Shown here in pieces: positions 25,144 through 34,200 of a DNA stretch of 64,000 bases. The first letter of the stretch is position 1, and each line of letters begins with the position of its first letter. The notes under the pieces are model-generated. The model searched no databases. It had not been told where the DNA came from and was given only the letters and a program-made list of their open reading frames with translations. The position numbers and the translations under genes were made by a program. The DNA is from an uncultured Bacteroides sp. (GTDB lineage: Bacteria; Bacteroidota; Bacteroidia; Bacteroidales; UBA932), in NCBI GenBank assembly GCA_945874355.1, contig CAMCGB010000003.1:124001-188000 (forward strand), in the 5' to 3' direction.

Positions 25144-25758
25144 TCAGTGTTTTACTGCCTCTTCAAGGCTCTTTGCACAGGCAGTCATCATATTGATGTC
25201 CTTCAGTGCAGACAGTTCCTCCCGGACCTCCTTTGTCATCTGGACATTGATGGCCGACATCTTCCGGTTGCTCTCCTCGAGAACCTTGAGACGTTCCGCC
25301 TCGCTCATCTCGGATGACGAATCAAGAGCCTGCCTTACCTTCTTCACCTCCCTGCTGGAAAGCAGAAGATAATACCAGGCCTCGTTGGCCGCATTCCGTA
25401 CGTCATAGTAGGATGGCTTTTCCATCTCCTTCAGACGCTTGACATATTCCTTGAACAGACGTATGGTATACTCGTAGTTATTGACGGTGTAGATCGCCTG
25501 CTGGCCCTTTGAAAGGTATGAAGAGACCTTGCGGTAGCGTTCGTTCCATTTCTTCATATTGTCCAGCTGTTCCTCTATCAGGCCGAGGTTCTGCAGGAAC
25601 TGGTTCGCATTCTGCGCCATATTGTCCCCGTCCTGGATATACGAGATGATGGACTGCAGGAAGTTCTGCTCGTCAAAGGTGAACAGCTGTGCGCTGACCC
25701 TGTGGCTGGACACGAGGCTGAGCACCATAGCGGCAATTATTGCAACTGTACGTTTCAT
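25144..25758 (-). CDS. traI: Conjugative transposon protein TraI (DUF4141, VirB5-like)
   Basis: A secreted, mostly helical protein of 204 residues. The signal peptide ends at about residue 23 (SSHRVSAQ). The coiled part contains LQNLGLIEEQLDNMKKWNERYRKVSSYL, typical for DUF4141/TraI of Bacteroidetes elements. It is thought to take the place of the minor pilin VirB5. Its start overlaps the traG stop by ATGA. Confidence 0.9.
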   Translation of the reverse strand: MKRTVAIIAAMVLSLVSSHRVSAQLFTFDEQNFLQSIISYIQDGDNMAQNANQFLQNLGLIEEQLDNMKKWNERYRKVSSYLSKGQQAIYTVNNYEYTIRLFKEYVKRLKEMEKPSYYDVRNAANEAWYYLLLSSREVKKVRQALDSSSEMSEAERLKVLEESNRKMSAINVQMTKEVREELSALKDINMMTACAKSLEEAVKH

Positions 25759-28232
25759 TTCAAAGTCTCCTTTATCGCTTTTACGGCACTGCCGTATCTA
25801 TCCACATTCTGCAGGAATACCGCCTTCGCCTCCTTTGCGGACTGGTACGCCACCTGTTCCTCCGGGGAGGTCTCGATGCCGTACACGCCGCTCTTTCTTC
25901 CTCCGAGGCTTATGAAAGCCTCACGGTAACGGTATCTCGGATTGAGGCCGTGCCTCTTGACACTGAGGGCCAGTGCGGACTCGATGGCGTTCAGCCCGAG
26001 AGTCTCCCGGACGACATCGAAACTGTTCTGGCTATTGCTGTGGTCCAGCAGTATCTTGACGGCCGAGTTGTTCACGATTACCGTCTTTATCACATCGTTG
26101 TTCCTGATGTCGGCTACATCCTGGGTAACCACGAAAGCAGCTGCAGAGTACTTTCTCGCAGTTCTCCAGAGTTCCATCAGCTTCGGGCTCATAGTCTCGT
26201 TCGAGATGGCCTTCCACGCCTCGTCTATGACAAGCATCTTGAATCCCTTCTTACGGCGCATCATCCTCTCGAAGTCGTGCATTATCGTGCTTGTGACGAC
26301 GGAAAGGATCAGTTCGTCGTCGCATACGCTTGAAAGTTCGTAAACGACGAAACGGCAGTCCGAATGGTCCACCGGTGCCGGATTGTTCAGCAGTTGCGGA
26401 TACGTTCCTTCACTTGAGAACGGGAACATGGCCTTGCAGAAGTTCTCGCAGTCAAAATCGTCCTTTCCCACCGGAGAGCCTCCGCATTTGAACTTGCCCT
26501 TGTCTATCGATTCCTTGAGTTCCCCTCCGACATAGTTCCTGAACTGGTCAAAAGTGGGAATCTCCACCTTGTCCTTCCGGCACTTCTCCATAAACGAGGT
26601 CAGTACAGATGTCAGGACCGGGCTGTTCGACTTGTTCCATCCCCTTTCCGGCACCCAGATGGTCTTGCACAGGGCCTCAAGATACTGGAGCGAGGCATTT
26701 TTCCCGTCCACTTTTTCCGTGTATCCCACAAACGGGTTCAGGCTCAGCGGATGGTCCCCGTCATACACGTTGTATATTCCGTCACGGCCTTCAGATTCCT
26801 CCTTTATCACCTTGCAAAGTCCTTCATAGGAATCACCTATATCGACCACGAAGATGCTGTTGCCGGCGTCATAGCTCTGCCTCAGGAAGAAATTCGTGAA
26901 ATACGACTTGCCCGAACCTGAAGGACCGAGGATGAAGCCGTTGAAATTGTCAATCAGGCCTGCCTGCATCGCCACCCCGCCCATATCAAGCGTGATCGGA
27001 ATATTCCGGAACCTGTCGCAGACCTTGAACCGGCCGCCGTAGACAGGAGCTTCAAAGCTGTCCCATATCCACGGGCAGAGTGCCGATTCCAGTTCCACGG
27101 TCATATAGTCATCCCTGCTCAGTTCCGACTCCCCTCCCGGGATGCCGGCAAAGTACAGGACCGGAGTGTTGAAGTTGTTGTACACCCCGTTGATACCCAT
27201 ATCGGAAAGTGCGGAACCGATGATGCCTTTCAGTTCGTCAGTGTCTCCTTCTTCCGTCCAAGCCATCACGTTGATGTGTGACTTGACGAAACGGACCGAG
27301 CCTCCGTTGGCGGCCTCGAGCACCTCTGTCATCTCCTCCGAATTGCGCCTGTTATCAACGGACTGGATTCCTCCGGATTTCATTTTCTTCCGCCTGCTGT
27401 CAATGTCCCTGAGGATGCTTGCCTGCGGCAGGACAGCTATGTACTGGTTGACAATATGTTCACAGTTCAGTCTCAATCCGAATTCCGAGCCCAGGCCTGT
27501 CACAACCCTTGTGTTTGCGCTGGCAAGCTGCCTGTCATCAAGGACAGACGGTATCTCCGAAGGCATCTGGTCCGCATCGCTGACGCTGTAGCAGATCATC
27601 TTCCTGTCGAAAACCTTTACGCTGTCCGGCTCAAGCATTATTCCCGACAGTTGGGTATCATCTCTACCCAGCATCATATACCGTTGGATAAGCCCCGGGT
27701 GCGTGCTGTCTCCTGTCAACTCCTCTCCGGCTATCGGAGTCACAGACAGGCCCGGGCACTGGCCCAGGAATGTCTGGAACTCCTTTGCCTTGCTGAAGAA
27801 ACCACCGATTGCGGTCTTGTCCTTGACAAAAGGCTTTATGCCGAAGAGGGACGACGATACGGGAGAATGCCACATCGCATCCTTCGACGAGAATGTCAGG
27901 AAGATGCGGCATTCGTGGCAAAGATATGGCCGGCCGTCAAAATGCCTTTCATAGGATTCCGCGAGGAAACCGTTGGCAGTTCCGGCCTGATACTTTCTGT
28001 AAAGGAAGGAATCCTGCTTGTGCACTATGGTGTACGGCGGAAGATTCCTAATCGCCGCCGAAAGACGGCCTATCATAGCGTCATACGCCGACTCGCCCTG
28101 TGTCGTGATTGCCGGCAGGCTCAGTTTCCAGGCGAATGTGATGTCGCCTTTCTTGGAAACGACGGCTCCGTCCAGAACCCCGTTCAGGGGAAATACGTCA
28201 GCCAGGTATGACTTCGTGAAATTCATTTCCAT
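25755..28232 (-). CDS. traG: Conjugation system TraG-family ATPase (VirB4-like)
   Basis: The 825-residue motor ATPase of the mating apparatus. The Walker A motif is GPSGSGKSYFTNFF at about 435 and the Walker B motif is MLVIDEAWK at about 665. Other family signs are the N-terminal DVFPLNGVLDGAVVSKKGDITFAW start, FVVDIGDSYEGL, and VTQDVADIRNNDVIK towards the end. It powers channel assembly and substrate passage at the inner membrane. The gene begins inside the end of traF (10-base overlap). Confidence 0.95.
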   Translation of the reverse strand: MEMNFTKSYLADVFPLNGVLDGAVVSKKGDITFAWKLSLPAITTQGESAYDAMIGRLSAAIRNLPPYTIVHKQDSFLYRKYQAGTANGFLAESYERHFDGRPYLCHECRIFLTFSSKDAMWHSPVSSSLFGIKPFVKDKTAIGGFFSKAKEFQTFLGQCPGLSVTPIAGEELTGDSTHPGLIQRYMMLGRDDTQLSGIMLEPDSVKVFDRKMICYSVSDADQMPSEIPSVLDDRQLASANTRVVTGLGSEFGLRLNCEHIVNQYIAVLPQASILRDIDSRRKKMKSGGIQSVDNRRNSEEMTEVLEAANGGSVRFVKSHINVMAWTEEGDTDELKGIIGSALSDMGINGVYNNFNTPVLYFAGIPGGESELSRDDYMTVELESALCPWIWDSFEAPVYGGRFKVCDRFRNIPITLDMGGVAMQAGLIDNFNGFILGPSGSGKSYFTNFFLRQSYDAGNSIFVVDIGDSYEGLCKVIKEESEGRDGIYNVYDGDHPLSLNPFVGYTEKVDGKNASLQYLEALCKTIWVPERGWNKSNSPVLTSVLTSFMEKCRKDKVEIPTFDQFRNYVGGELKESIDKGKFKCGGSPVGKDDFDCENFCKAMFPFSSEGTYPQLLNNPAPVDHSDCRFVVYELSSVCDDELILSVVTSTIMHDFERMMRRKKGFKMLVIDEAWKAISNETMSPKLMELWRTARKYSAAAFVVTQDVADIRNNDVIKTVIVNNSAVKILLDHSNSQNSFDVVRETLGLNAIESALALSVKRHGLNPRYRYREAFISLGGRKSGVYGIETSPEEQVAYQSAKEAKAVFLQNVDRYGSAVKAIKETLK

Positions 28233-28528
28233 TGTCCTGTGAATGTTTTGGGCTTGACTTCAATGAAGTTCCGGACTCTTCTGGAGCAGATGAACTTCAT
28301 TATATCCCTCTCGGACCAGAATGTCTGGAGCATGGTTGCGGCGAAATACGCCAGCACGGCGATTACGATGAACAGGGCCGATGCTGCCATAGTTCCTACG
28401 AATGCGCCTGATATGAACGACAGGACAGCTCCTGCACCCAAAGCCGCGAGAAACAGGAACACATACCTGCCTTGAAGTCCGAACAGCGAGAACGGCCTGT
28501 CCAGGACCCTGTAGACCTTGCGTACCAT
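28223..28528 (-). CDS. traF: Conjugative transposon protein TraF (DUF4133, VirB3-like)
   Basis: A membrane protein of 101 residues. The ATG at 28528 gives the family N-terminus MVRKVYRVLDRPFSLFGLQGRY and lies two bases after the traE stop; an in-frame extension upstream would run into traE. Two adjacent membrane helices follow (VFLFLAALGAGAVLSFI, ASALFIVIAVLAYFAAT). VirB3-like proteins work together with the VirB4 ATPase, and here the gene overlaps traG. Confidence 0.9.
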   Translation of the reverse strand: MVRKVYRVLDRPFSLFGLQGRYVFLFLAALGAGAVLSFISGAFVGTMAASALFIVIAVLAYFAATMLQTFWSERDIMKFICSRRVRNFIEVKPKTFTGQWK

Positions 28529-28530
28529 AA

Positions 28531-28827
28531 CTACACCGTCAAACGGACCAGACTCAGCAGCACCACGCCCAGAATGAAGCCGGAGCCCCATTTGAGCAGT
28601 GCGTCCTTTGCCTCATGTTCGGATATGATCCACTTGCCGATGGTCACGCAAAGGCCGACGGCGCATATTATGGTGATCACCACCGACACCATGTCGATGA
28701 TTCCTATCACCATACCCTTGAGCGACGATGTAGCCGAGTTTATGATTGTGTTCCCGTCAGGAGCAGCCAGACTGACAAGCGGAAGCAGCCAGGCCACCAT
28801 TGCAACTGCATATCTTTTCCGTTTCAT
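28531..28827 (-). CDS. traE: Conjugative transposon protein TraE (DUF4134, VirB2-like)
   Basis: A small protein of 98 residues with a signal peptide (cleavage near SLAAPDG) and two membrane helices (MVIGIIDMVSVVITIICAVG, GSGFILGVVLLSLVRL). This is the layout of VirB2-type pilins and of the DUF4134 family. It probably forms the conjugative pilus or channel subunit. The stop is two bases before the traF start. Confidence 0.9.
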   Translation of the reverse strand: MKRKRYAVAMVAWLLPLVSLAAPDGNTIINSATSSLKGMVIGIIDMVSVVITIICAVGLCVTIGKWIISEHEAKDALLKWGSGFILGVVLLSLVRLTV

Positions 28828-29156
28828 AGCCGTCTGCTTGTCATTTCAACCTTGAAGCCCTCTCCCTTCACCTTTTCGATAAGGGCGAGCCTCTCCTTCT
28901 TCGGCCTCTGCGGGTCGAACAGTCCTTCGGCATCCTCAAGCGGCAGCATATCTCCGCATTCGCTCTCTTCGTCCGGGTCTTCCTCATACGGCTTCCTCTT
29001 GGGTATGAACTCGGTCTCGATCAGGGAAATGTCATCCCCGTCGCCTTCATCCGGGACTGCTTTTCTTGACTTCCTTTTGTGAAAGGCCGATTTGGCCAGC
29101 CAGGCGGCTGCTATGATACCTGCCACGCATACCGCGATTGCAATTGTCCTGTACAT
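28824..29156 (-). CDS. Single-pass membrane protein at the head of the tra operon
   Basis: A protein of 110 residues with one N-terminal membrane helix (IAIAVCVAGIIAAAWLA), a basic patch (HKRKSRK), an acidic middle part (DEGDGDD, DPDEESE) and the C-terminal segment RLALIEKVKGEGFKVEMTSRRL. It is coupled to traE by ATGA and is the first gene behind the control block. I do not recognise a family. Position suggests an accessory membrane part of the transfer apparatus. Confidence 0.75.
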   Translation of the reverse strand: MYRTIAIAVCVAGIIAAAWLAKSAFHKRKSRKAVPDEGDGDDISLIETEFIPKRKPYEEDPDEESECGDMLPLEDAEGLFDPQRPKKERLALIEKVKGEGFKVEMTSRRL

Positions 29157-29186
29157 AATTCTTCAGCATTTTATGTTATAGGACGC

Positions 29187-29208
29187 TAAAGTATACGAAT
29201 ATTTTCGT
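29187..29208 (-). promoter_or_regulatory. Shared 22-bp control block before the tra operon
   Basis: On the minus strand the block reads ACGAAAATATTCGT followed by ATACTTTA. The first 14 bases are a palindrome with perfect five-base arms, ACGAA and TTCGT. It ends 30 bases before the first tra ATG. Copies before int and rep align without gaps. It may be an operator, or an alternative promoter read by an element-coded regulator. Confidence 0.65.
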
Positions 29209-29302
29209 AAAATAAAAATCGCTTTTAATTTCCGGTGAATTGAATGATGCTTGCCTGTTGTCCGTCCTGTAGGTGAAAACACCTGTATCACTCTGCAAAT
29301 CT

Positions 29303-29372
29303 ACGGCGGCACGCAACCCGTCAAGGTCCGCTGTGCTCTCCACCTTGTCTTGAGTTGCTCCGGAGCCGCCGT
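29303..29372 (+). ncRNA. Strong nested stem-loop between tra and radC operons
   Basis: Three nested perfect stems are visible: ACGGCGGC with GCCGCCGT, GCAAC with GTTGC, and CAAGGT with ACCTTG, closed by a 14-base loop. It starts 120 bases before the radC ATG and ends 50 bases before it, so it probably forms part of that leader RNA. A cis-regulatory leader, a small RNA or a protein-binding DNA hairpin are all possible. The rest of 29209-29421 shows no gene. Confidence 0.5.
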
Positions 29373-29421
29373 ATCGATTGCGGCGTAATACTTAAATGTT
29401 TCACCCTAATCATTCCAGACA

Positions 29422-29838
29422 ATGAAAAAGCAAACATCACAGAAACAATTCGCCGCAGCAATCAGCGATTCCGATTCTGCCGCAAACTTCCTCCGTGAAG
29501 ACCTTAACGACCTTGACCACGAAGAAAGCTGGGTCTTGTACCTGAACAATTGCAACCGCCCGCTCGGCAAGCTGATGATTACAGTCGGCTCCATCGCAGC
29601 GACCATCATCGACCACAGAAGGATAGTCAAACAGGCCCTCCTGTGCAACGCGACGAGGATCATCCTCTTCCACAACCATCCCAGCGGCAACCCCCTGCCA
29701 AGCAAAGCCGACATCACGGAGACCGAGAAACTCAAGAAGGCCTGCGACCTTTTCGAGATTTCCCTCCTCGACCACATAATCATTGCCGAGGACTCGTTCT
29801 ACTCTTTCGCAGATGAATCCAGAAAATCCTTCAGATAA
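29422..29838 (+). CDS. radC: RadC-like JAB-domain protein
   Basis: A protein of 138 residues made only of the JAB/MPN metalloprotease-like domain found at the C-terminus of RadC. The metal-binding motif is complete: a glutamate in NFLREDLNDLDHEE, and HNHPSGNPLPSKADITETEKL with two histidines, serine and aspartate. Short RadC proteins of this sort are very common on mobile elements, with a suspected role in DNA processing or anti-restriction. That function is not established. It is the first gene of a three-gene unit with tightly overlapping starts. Confidence 0.9.
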   Translation: MKKQTSQKQFAAAISDSDSAANFLREDLNDLDHEESWVLYLNNCNRPLGKLMITVGSIAATIIDHRRIVKQALLCNATRIILFHNHPSGNPLPSKADITETEKLKKACDLFEISLLDHIIIAEDSFYSFADESRKSFR

Positions 29839-30125
29839 TGAAAACTTACTGCTACAATGGGCTCAAGGTTTATCTCAGACCTACCACTTACGCCAACAAC
29901 GGCACCCTCGCAATCGAAATGCTCTGCGAAGACGACGATGAATTCTACGATGTCATCACGGTCAACCTTGGCAGTTTCCTCCAGTCAGAAGAACTTGCCT
30001 TCGTGGATGACAACAACCTTCCCGGCATCGGGCAGTGGCTCGAATCAAACGGAATTGCTGCTCCGACAGGGTTCTGCCAGGCAAGCGGCTTCTGCAAATA
30101 CCAACTATATGAGTTCTACATATAG
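29838..30125 (+). CDS. DUF4313-family protein
   Basis: A small cytoplasmic protein of 95 residues (MKTYCYNGLKVYLRPTTYANN, then ITVNLGSFLQSEELAFVDDNNLPGI in part). It matches the pattern of DUF4313 proteins, which occur on conjugative elements and have no known function. Its ATG overlaps the radC stop as TAATG. The start of the phosphoribosyltransferase lies inside its last codons. Confidence 0.85.
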   Translation: MKTYCYNGLKVYLRPTTYANNGTLAIEMLCEDDDEFYDVITVNLGSFLQSEELAFVDDNNLPGIGQWLESNGIAAPTGFCQASGFCKYQLYEFYI

Positions 30126-30585
30126 ACATATCCTCACACTCGGTGACTACTCCCTGCAAAGGGAGTTATGTCATCGCGTAAAGACTTCAAGCCTCCCAAG
30201 CCTCAGGGAGGCAGCAGGCAAACTGGCAGAAGGCATCTGCTTCCACGCTGACGGAGTCCTGATTCCTGTTCCCTCCCATCTGGGCATCGCCACGGACACT
30301 CTCCTTCTCTGTAACGAGCTCTCGCGACTCACAGGACTCCCCGTCTGCGACGTCCTTACCTGCCGCAGGCACGAATCCCTCTACCTTCTCAAGAAGGCCG
30401 GCTCTCCCCTTCCCGACATTACCTCGATGGACTTCCGGCTCAAGGCGGAACTGCCGGCCGGTCTCAGGCCTCTCCTTGTAGACAATGTCATCGGCACAGG
30501 TACGACTATGAAGGCGGCCCTTTCCGCTGTCCTTGACGGCATTCCATGCTCCATTGCCGTCGACTATGCCCGGCTGATGCTGTAG
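30109..30585 (+). CDS. Phosphoribosyltransferase-family protein
   Basis: A protein of 158 residues with a type I phosphoribosyltransferase fold. The PRPP-binding loop is LLVDNVIGTGTTMKAAL near the C-terminus, and DGVLIPVPSHLGIATDTLLLCNELSRLTGL supplies the flexible-loop part. The ATG at 30109 is inside the end of the DUF4313 gene. The longer in-frame reading upstream is only the shadow of that gene. ComF-like and orotate-like enzymes share this core, and the substrate cannot be read. A nucleotide-salvage or DNA-uptake-like role on the element is a guess. Confidence 0.82.
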   Translation: MSSTYRHILTLGDYSLQRELCHRVKTSSLPSLREAAGKLAEGICFHADGVLIPVPSHLGIATDTLLLCNELSRLTGLPVCDVLTCRRHESLYLLKKAGSPLPDITSMDFRLKAELPAGLRPLLVDNVIGTGTTMKAALSAVLDGIPCSIAVDYARLML

Positions 30586-30629
30586 ATGCTCCTGTGTATT
30601 CTGCTGGATTACTTCCCCATTTATTGATG

Positions 30630-30637
30630 CAAAGGTA
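30630..30637 (-). promoter_or_regulatory. Possible minus-strand promoter box antisense to the phosphoribosyltransferase gene
   Basis: TACCTTTG on the minus strand matches TAnnTTTG. No open reading frame follows in that direction, so a transcript would be antisense RNA across the end of the phosphoribosyltransferase gene. Confidence 0.35.
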
Positions 30638-30685
30638 TTTCCGGACTTCCGCAGCCTGTAAAGGGTAAATGGCACAGTCCGGAAA
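30638..30685. repeat. Perfect 10-bp inverted repeat upstream of ssb
   Basis: TTTCCGGACT and AGTCCGGAAA are separated by 28 bases. It could be a hairpin in the RNA or a double operator next to the minus-strand -7 box. The remaining gap up to ssb (30686-30793) holds short palindromes such as TGATGCGGCATCA but no gene. Confidence 0.6.
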
Positions 30686-30793
30686 ATCTCCACACCTGCG
30701 GGTAGTATTTTCCTCCCTGCCCTTGACCGGCTGCCCGTCCGGCGCTGATGCGGCATCAAAAATTGATTCAGTAACCCTTTAACAGAACACATT

Positions 30794-31141
30794 ATGGAAC
30801 ATCTCAATTCAGTCACCCTCAGAGGCTTCGTCGGAAACGTCAGGATCATGGACGTCCAGGACCGCAAGGTCGCCAACTTCTCAGTCGCAACCAACTACGC
30901 CTTCAAGAACTCCAACGGAGAGGCCGTCATCGAGACCACCTGGCACAACGTCACCGCCTGGAGCGGCTGCAAGTCCGCCGACATCACAGCCATCAGGAAG
31001 GGAATCGCCGTCGAGGTAGAGGGCCGTATCCGCGCCAACCGCTACACCGGCTCCGACGGAGAGACCCGAGTCATCTACGAGGTGCTTGCCCGCGATGTCA
31101 AGATCATCGACACGCAGGCCACCTGTGAGAATGGCCAATAA
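30794..31141 (+). CDS. ssb: Single-stranded DNA-binding protein (first copy)
   Basis: A short SSB of 115 residues with one OB fold: SVTLRGFVGNVRI, VANFSVATNYAF, TTWHNVTAW, GIAVEVEGRIRANRYTGSDGETRVIYEVLARDVKII in short pieces. It lacks the long acidic C-terminal tail of the chromosomal SSB. It probably coats the transferred strand or the replicating element. It stands alone behind a structured non-coding region and ahead of a terminator. Confidence 0.93.
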   Translation: MEHLNSVTLRGFVGNVRIMDVQDRKVANFSVATNYAFKNSNGEAVIETTWHNVTAWSGCKSADITAIRKGIAVEVEGRIRANRYTGSDGETRVIYEVLARDVKIIDTQATCENGQ

Positions 31142-31199
31142 GGAATCGGGCCGGTCCATCAGCGGCCGGCCACCTTTTGGTTTCTGTTTGCTTGCTTTT

Positions 31200-31224
31200 G
31201 CCTCCCGGTCTTGGGAGGCTTTTT
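31200..31224 (+). terminator. Intrinsic terminator after ssb
   Basis: GCCTCCC pairs with GGGAGGC over a six-base loop and is followed by TTTTT. It ends the ssb transcript and separates it from the convergent restriction operon. Confidence 0.88.
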
Positions 31225-31248
31225 CATTTTTGGGCGAGGTGCATAGAA

Positions 31249-34200
31249 CTACTTGGTTATTGCATTTCGAAGGTCTTCGTAGTTGGTAACAACGTCATAC
31301 ATAACATTGGAACCACTGATTGTTTCAAAATGCTTCCTTGCACATTCTATCTTTGACTTTTCGGATTCTCGAAGCTGAGATTCCTTCAGTGACCCCTTTG
31401 TTTCAGCCACAAAATAGATATGCTTGATATCTGGCCCCTCATTGAAAACAATAGCCCAGTCAGGATTATAGTGGCCTACTGGCGTATTGATATAGAATCC
31501 TCCTGGAAGCTTTGTATAGACAACAACATCATTATGATGTTCAAGCTCTTTTGCGAAAGACATTTCTGTTCCTGCTGAATCAACAATGACGAGGTCATAC
31601 AATGACTTCTCAGACTCAAGGGCATTAACACCAAGCTTGCCCTTCAGGGTTGAATTGCTGAAGATATCCGACTCAAACGCTTTATTGAGCTTATGATACT
31701 TCACGTGCTCAATGACAGCTATGGCTTTACACTCATTGATGATGTTGCTTGCCTTGATAATGAACTCTTCTGGATTCTGCTTGAATTGTTCAAAAGTGAG
31801 TGGCTTTATCCCCTGAAGAATTGCAACAACAGCCTTCCTGGTAAGTTGAGTATTCTCAACAAGCTTACCAATCAAATCATATTTCACAGAAGAACCAATA
31901 ACCTCATTTGCAGATTCTTCACCTGTTGAAATGATTTTCATGGCTTCTCCAGACTCAAGTTTGCTCTTGCTCTCAATGCGGTCCATCCTTCCAGTAACGA
32001 CCTGAACAAGGATATCTGTCACCTTCAAATGCTTATCAAGAGCGCAGATAGACTTCTCTATAAGTTCTTCCGTCTTGAAGTCAACAGTATAGTATGTCTG
32101 CTGATTGATGCTCTTCCATAGCTTTTGGAACTCAGAACTCTGAAATCTCTTCTCCTTGAACTTCGCCTCAGAAATCTCACGGCCATTACTAATCTTGATG
32201 GCAGAAGGATTGAATACAGAGTCAAGCTTCTTTACAATGTCATTCTTGAATTCATTGAATGAAATATCGTCATCGTCGAAATCCAGAGTCCCATTCTTCT
32301 TATCCTCGTGATATTTTTCAGTCAGCTGTCCTTCTTTGGTGATGTATTTCTTTAGACGCAGCACTGTTCTCAGATCGTCAGCATCGTCCTCATTCAATGT
32401 CTTTTGCTCACCGTTAGCAGTTGTGACAATAAGACCAATAAACAGAGACTTATCAACCTTGATAGGACGGTCTCCAACAGCTTCTGCAAATTCTTTCTGC
32501 AGCTTGGAAGCAAAATCAGCATAGGACTCACTAGCAATAACGGTAAGGTCATTGATTTCGAAGATACTGCCGTGAAGGACGTTCTCATCTTGCCTTTCAC
32601 CATTCTTATTGACGCAGAGACGCATACCACGGCCAACCTCTTGACGCTTCTTTGTCGTGCTGTCGCTATCCTTCAATGTGCAAATCTGGAACACATTAGG
32701 GTTATCCCAACCTTCCTTGAGCGCAGAGTGGGAGAATATGAATCTGGTCGGTTCTTCAAAAGAAAGAAGGCGTTCCTTATCTTTCATAATCAGGTCGTAT
32801 GCAGAGACGTCCGAACTGCTTTCACTCTTCAGCTCTGATGCCGATGGCTGAATGTAGTGACCCTTCTTATCACGAGAAAAATATCCGTTGTGGACTTCTT
32901 CTGCAGAGAACTTTTCGAGATAACTCAAGTAATCCTGGTCTTCATCCAATGTAAGCTGGAGAGAGCCGATATAATTATTATACTCTTCCTCGAACATCTG
33001 AGCATACAAGCCATTCTCATAATGTGAGCCGGAGCTGTACACACGGTAATTATCAACGTGGTCAATGAAGAATAGGGAAAGACACTTAATACCAAGTTTA
33101 TACAGCTTGCGCTCCTTATCAATGTGAGCTTTGATTGTCTCACTGATTTGAGCTCGACGAATTACCTGCTCATTAACAGCTCCGATGACATCACCTTCAT
33201 AGAGGGTAATTCCATTCAGAAGGGTGATACACTTGTTATACCCATCGATTGTCTCGATGCGATAGTGATTTGAGTACTCCTCAAGCTGACCGGAATTTTG
33301 GTAAATATCAAAGCCATCGCTGACTAACTGCGTTACCTGCTTTATACCGGTTGATATCTTCTTGTCAAAACCAATCCTGGCACGCGGATTACCTTCTGAC
33401 AGTTCAATACTCTCAAGATAGAGATAGCCATTTGTGGCCGTGCTGCCTTTCTGCTGGACGGCTTTAACAGTAATCTGCTTTACAAGTTTCTGGTTATAGG
33501 CATCCATAGCATCGAGACGATACACCATATTTACAATATCGTCAGCTCTATGAGTTGCACTGTACAGGAGCGTAAACAGCGGACCAAATTCCTGAAGCCT
33601 ATTTCGGGTGGCATTATTTTTATCGGCACCAAGAACAGACTGAGGTTCATCGATAATCAATATAGGACGTGTTGATGCAATCACATCTATAGGCTTGCGG
33701 GAACGGAATGCATCCAACTTCATATAAATACGTCGTGCATCTTCGCCTCTTGCAGCAAAAGCCTGAGTGTTGATAATCATCACGTGCATGTTGCTATCGC
33801 TGGCAAACTGATCTATTTTTGTAAGCTGTTTGGAGTCATACACAAAAGACTGAATACGCTTGCCATATTCAGCAGCGAAATGCTCACTCATTATCTCAAA
33901 AGACTTGCAGACACCCTCGCGGATAGCTATAGATGGCACTACGATGATGAACTTGCTCCAGCCATAGAGTTTGTTGAGTTCATACATCGTCTTGATGTAT
34001 GTGTAAGTCTTTCCGGTTCCGGTCTCCATCTCGATTGTAAGACGAAGGTCTGACATACTTACGGTCTCAGATGGCTTCAGCATATAGCTCATCTGCACCT
34101 TACGAATATTATCAAGAATCTGGGACTGAGAAAGTTCTATTTTGCTATTCCTGTAACCAACCTCCTCAAACAGAGTTGAACCTGCTGCAGAACCTGCATC

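Noticed and set aside
29857..30108. N-terminal extension of the phosphoribosyltransferase
   Set aside because: The extension is the second frame of the DUF4313 gene, Ser/Thr-rich with no domain; the ATG at 30109 fits the family start.
30187..30894. Minus-strand frame of 235 codons opposite the phosphoribosyltransferase and ssb
   Set aside because: Crosses the inverted repeat and the ssb start; no recognisable protein features.
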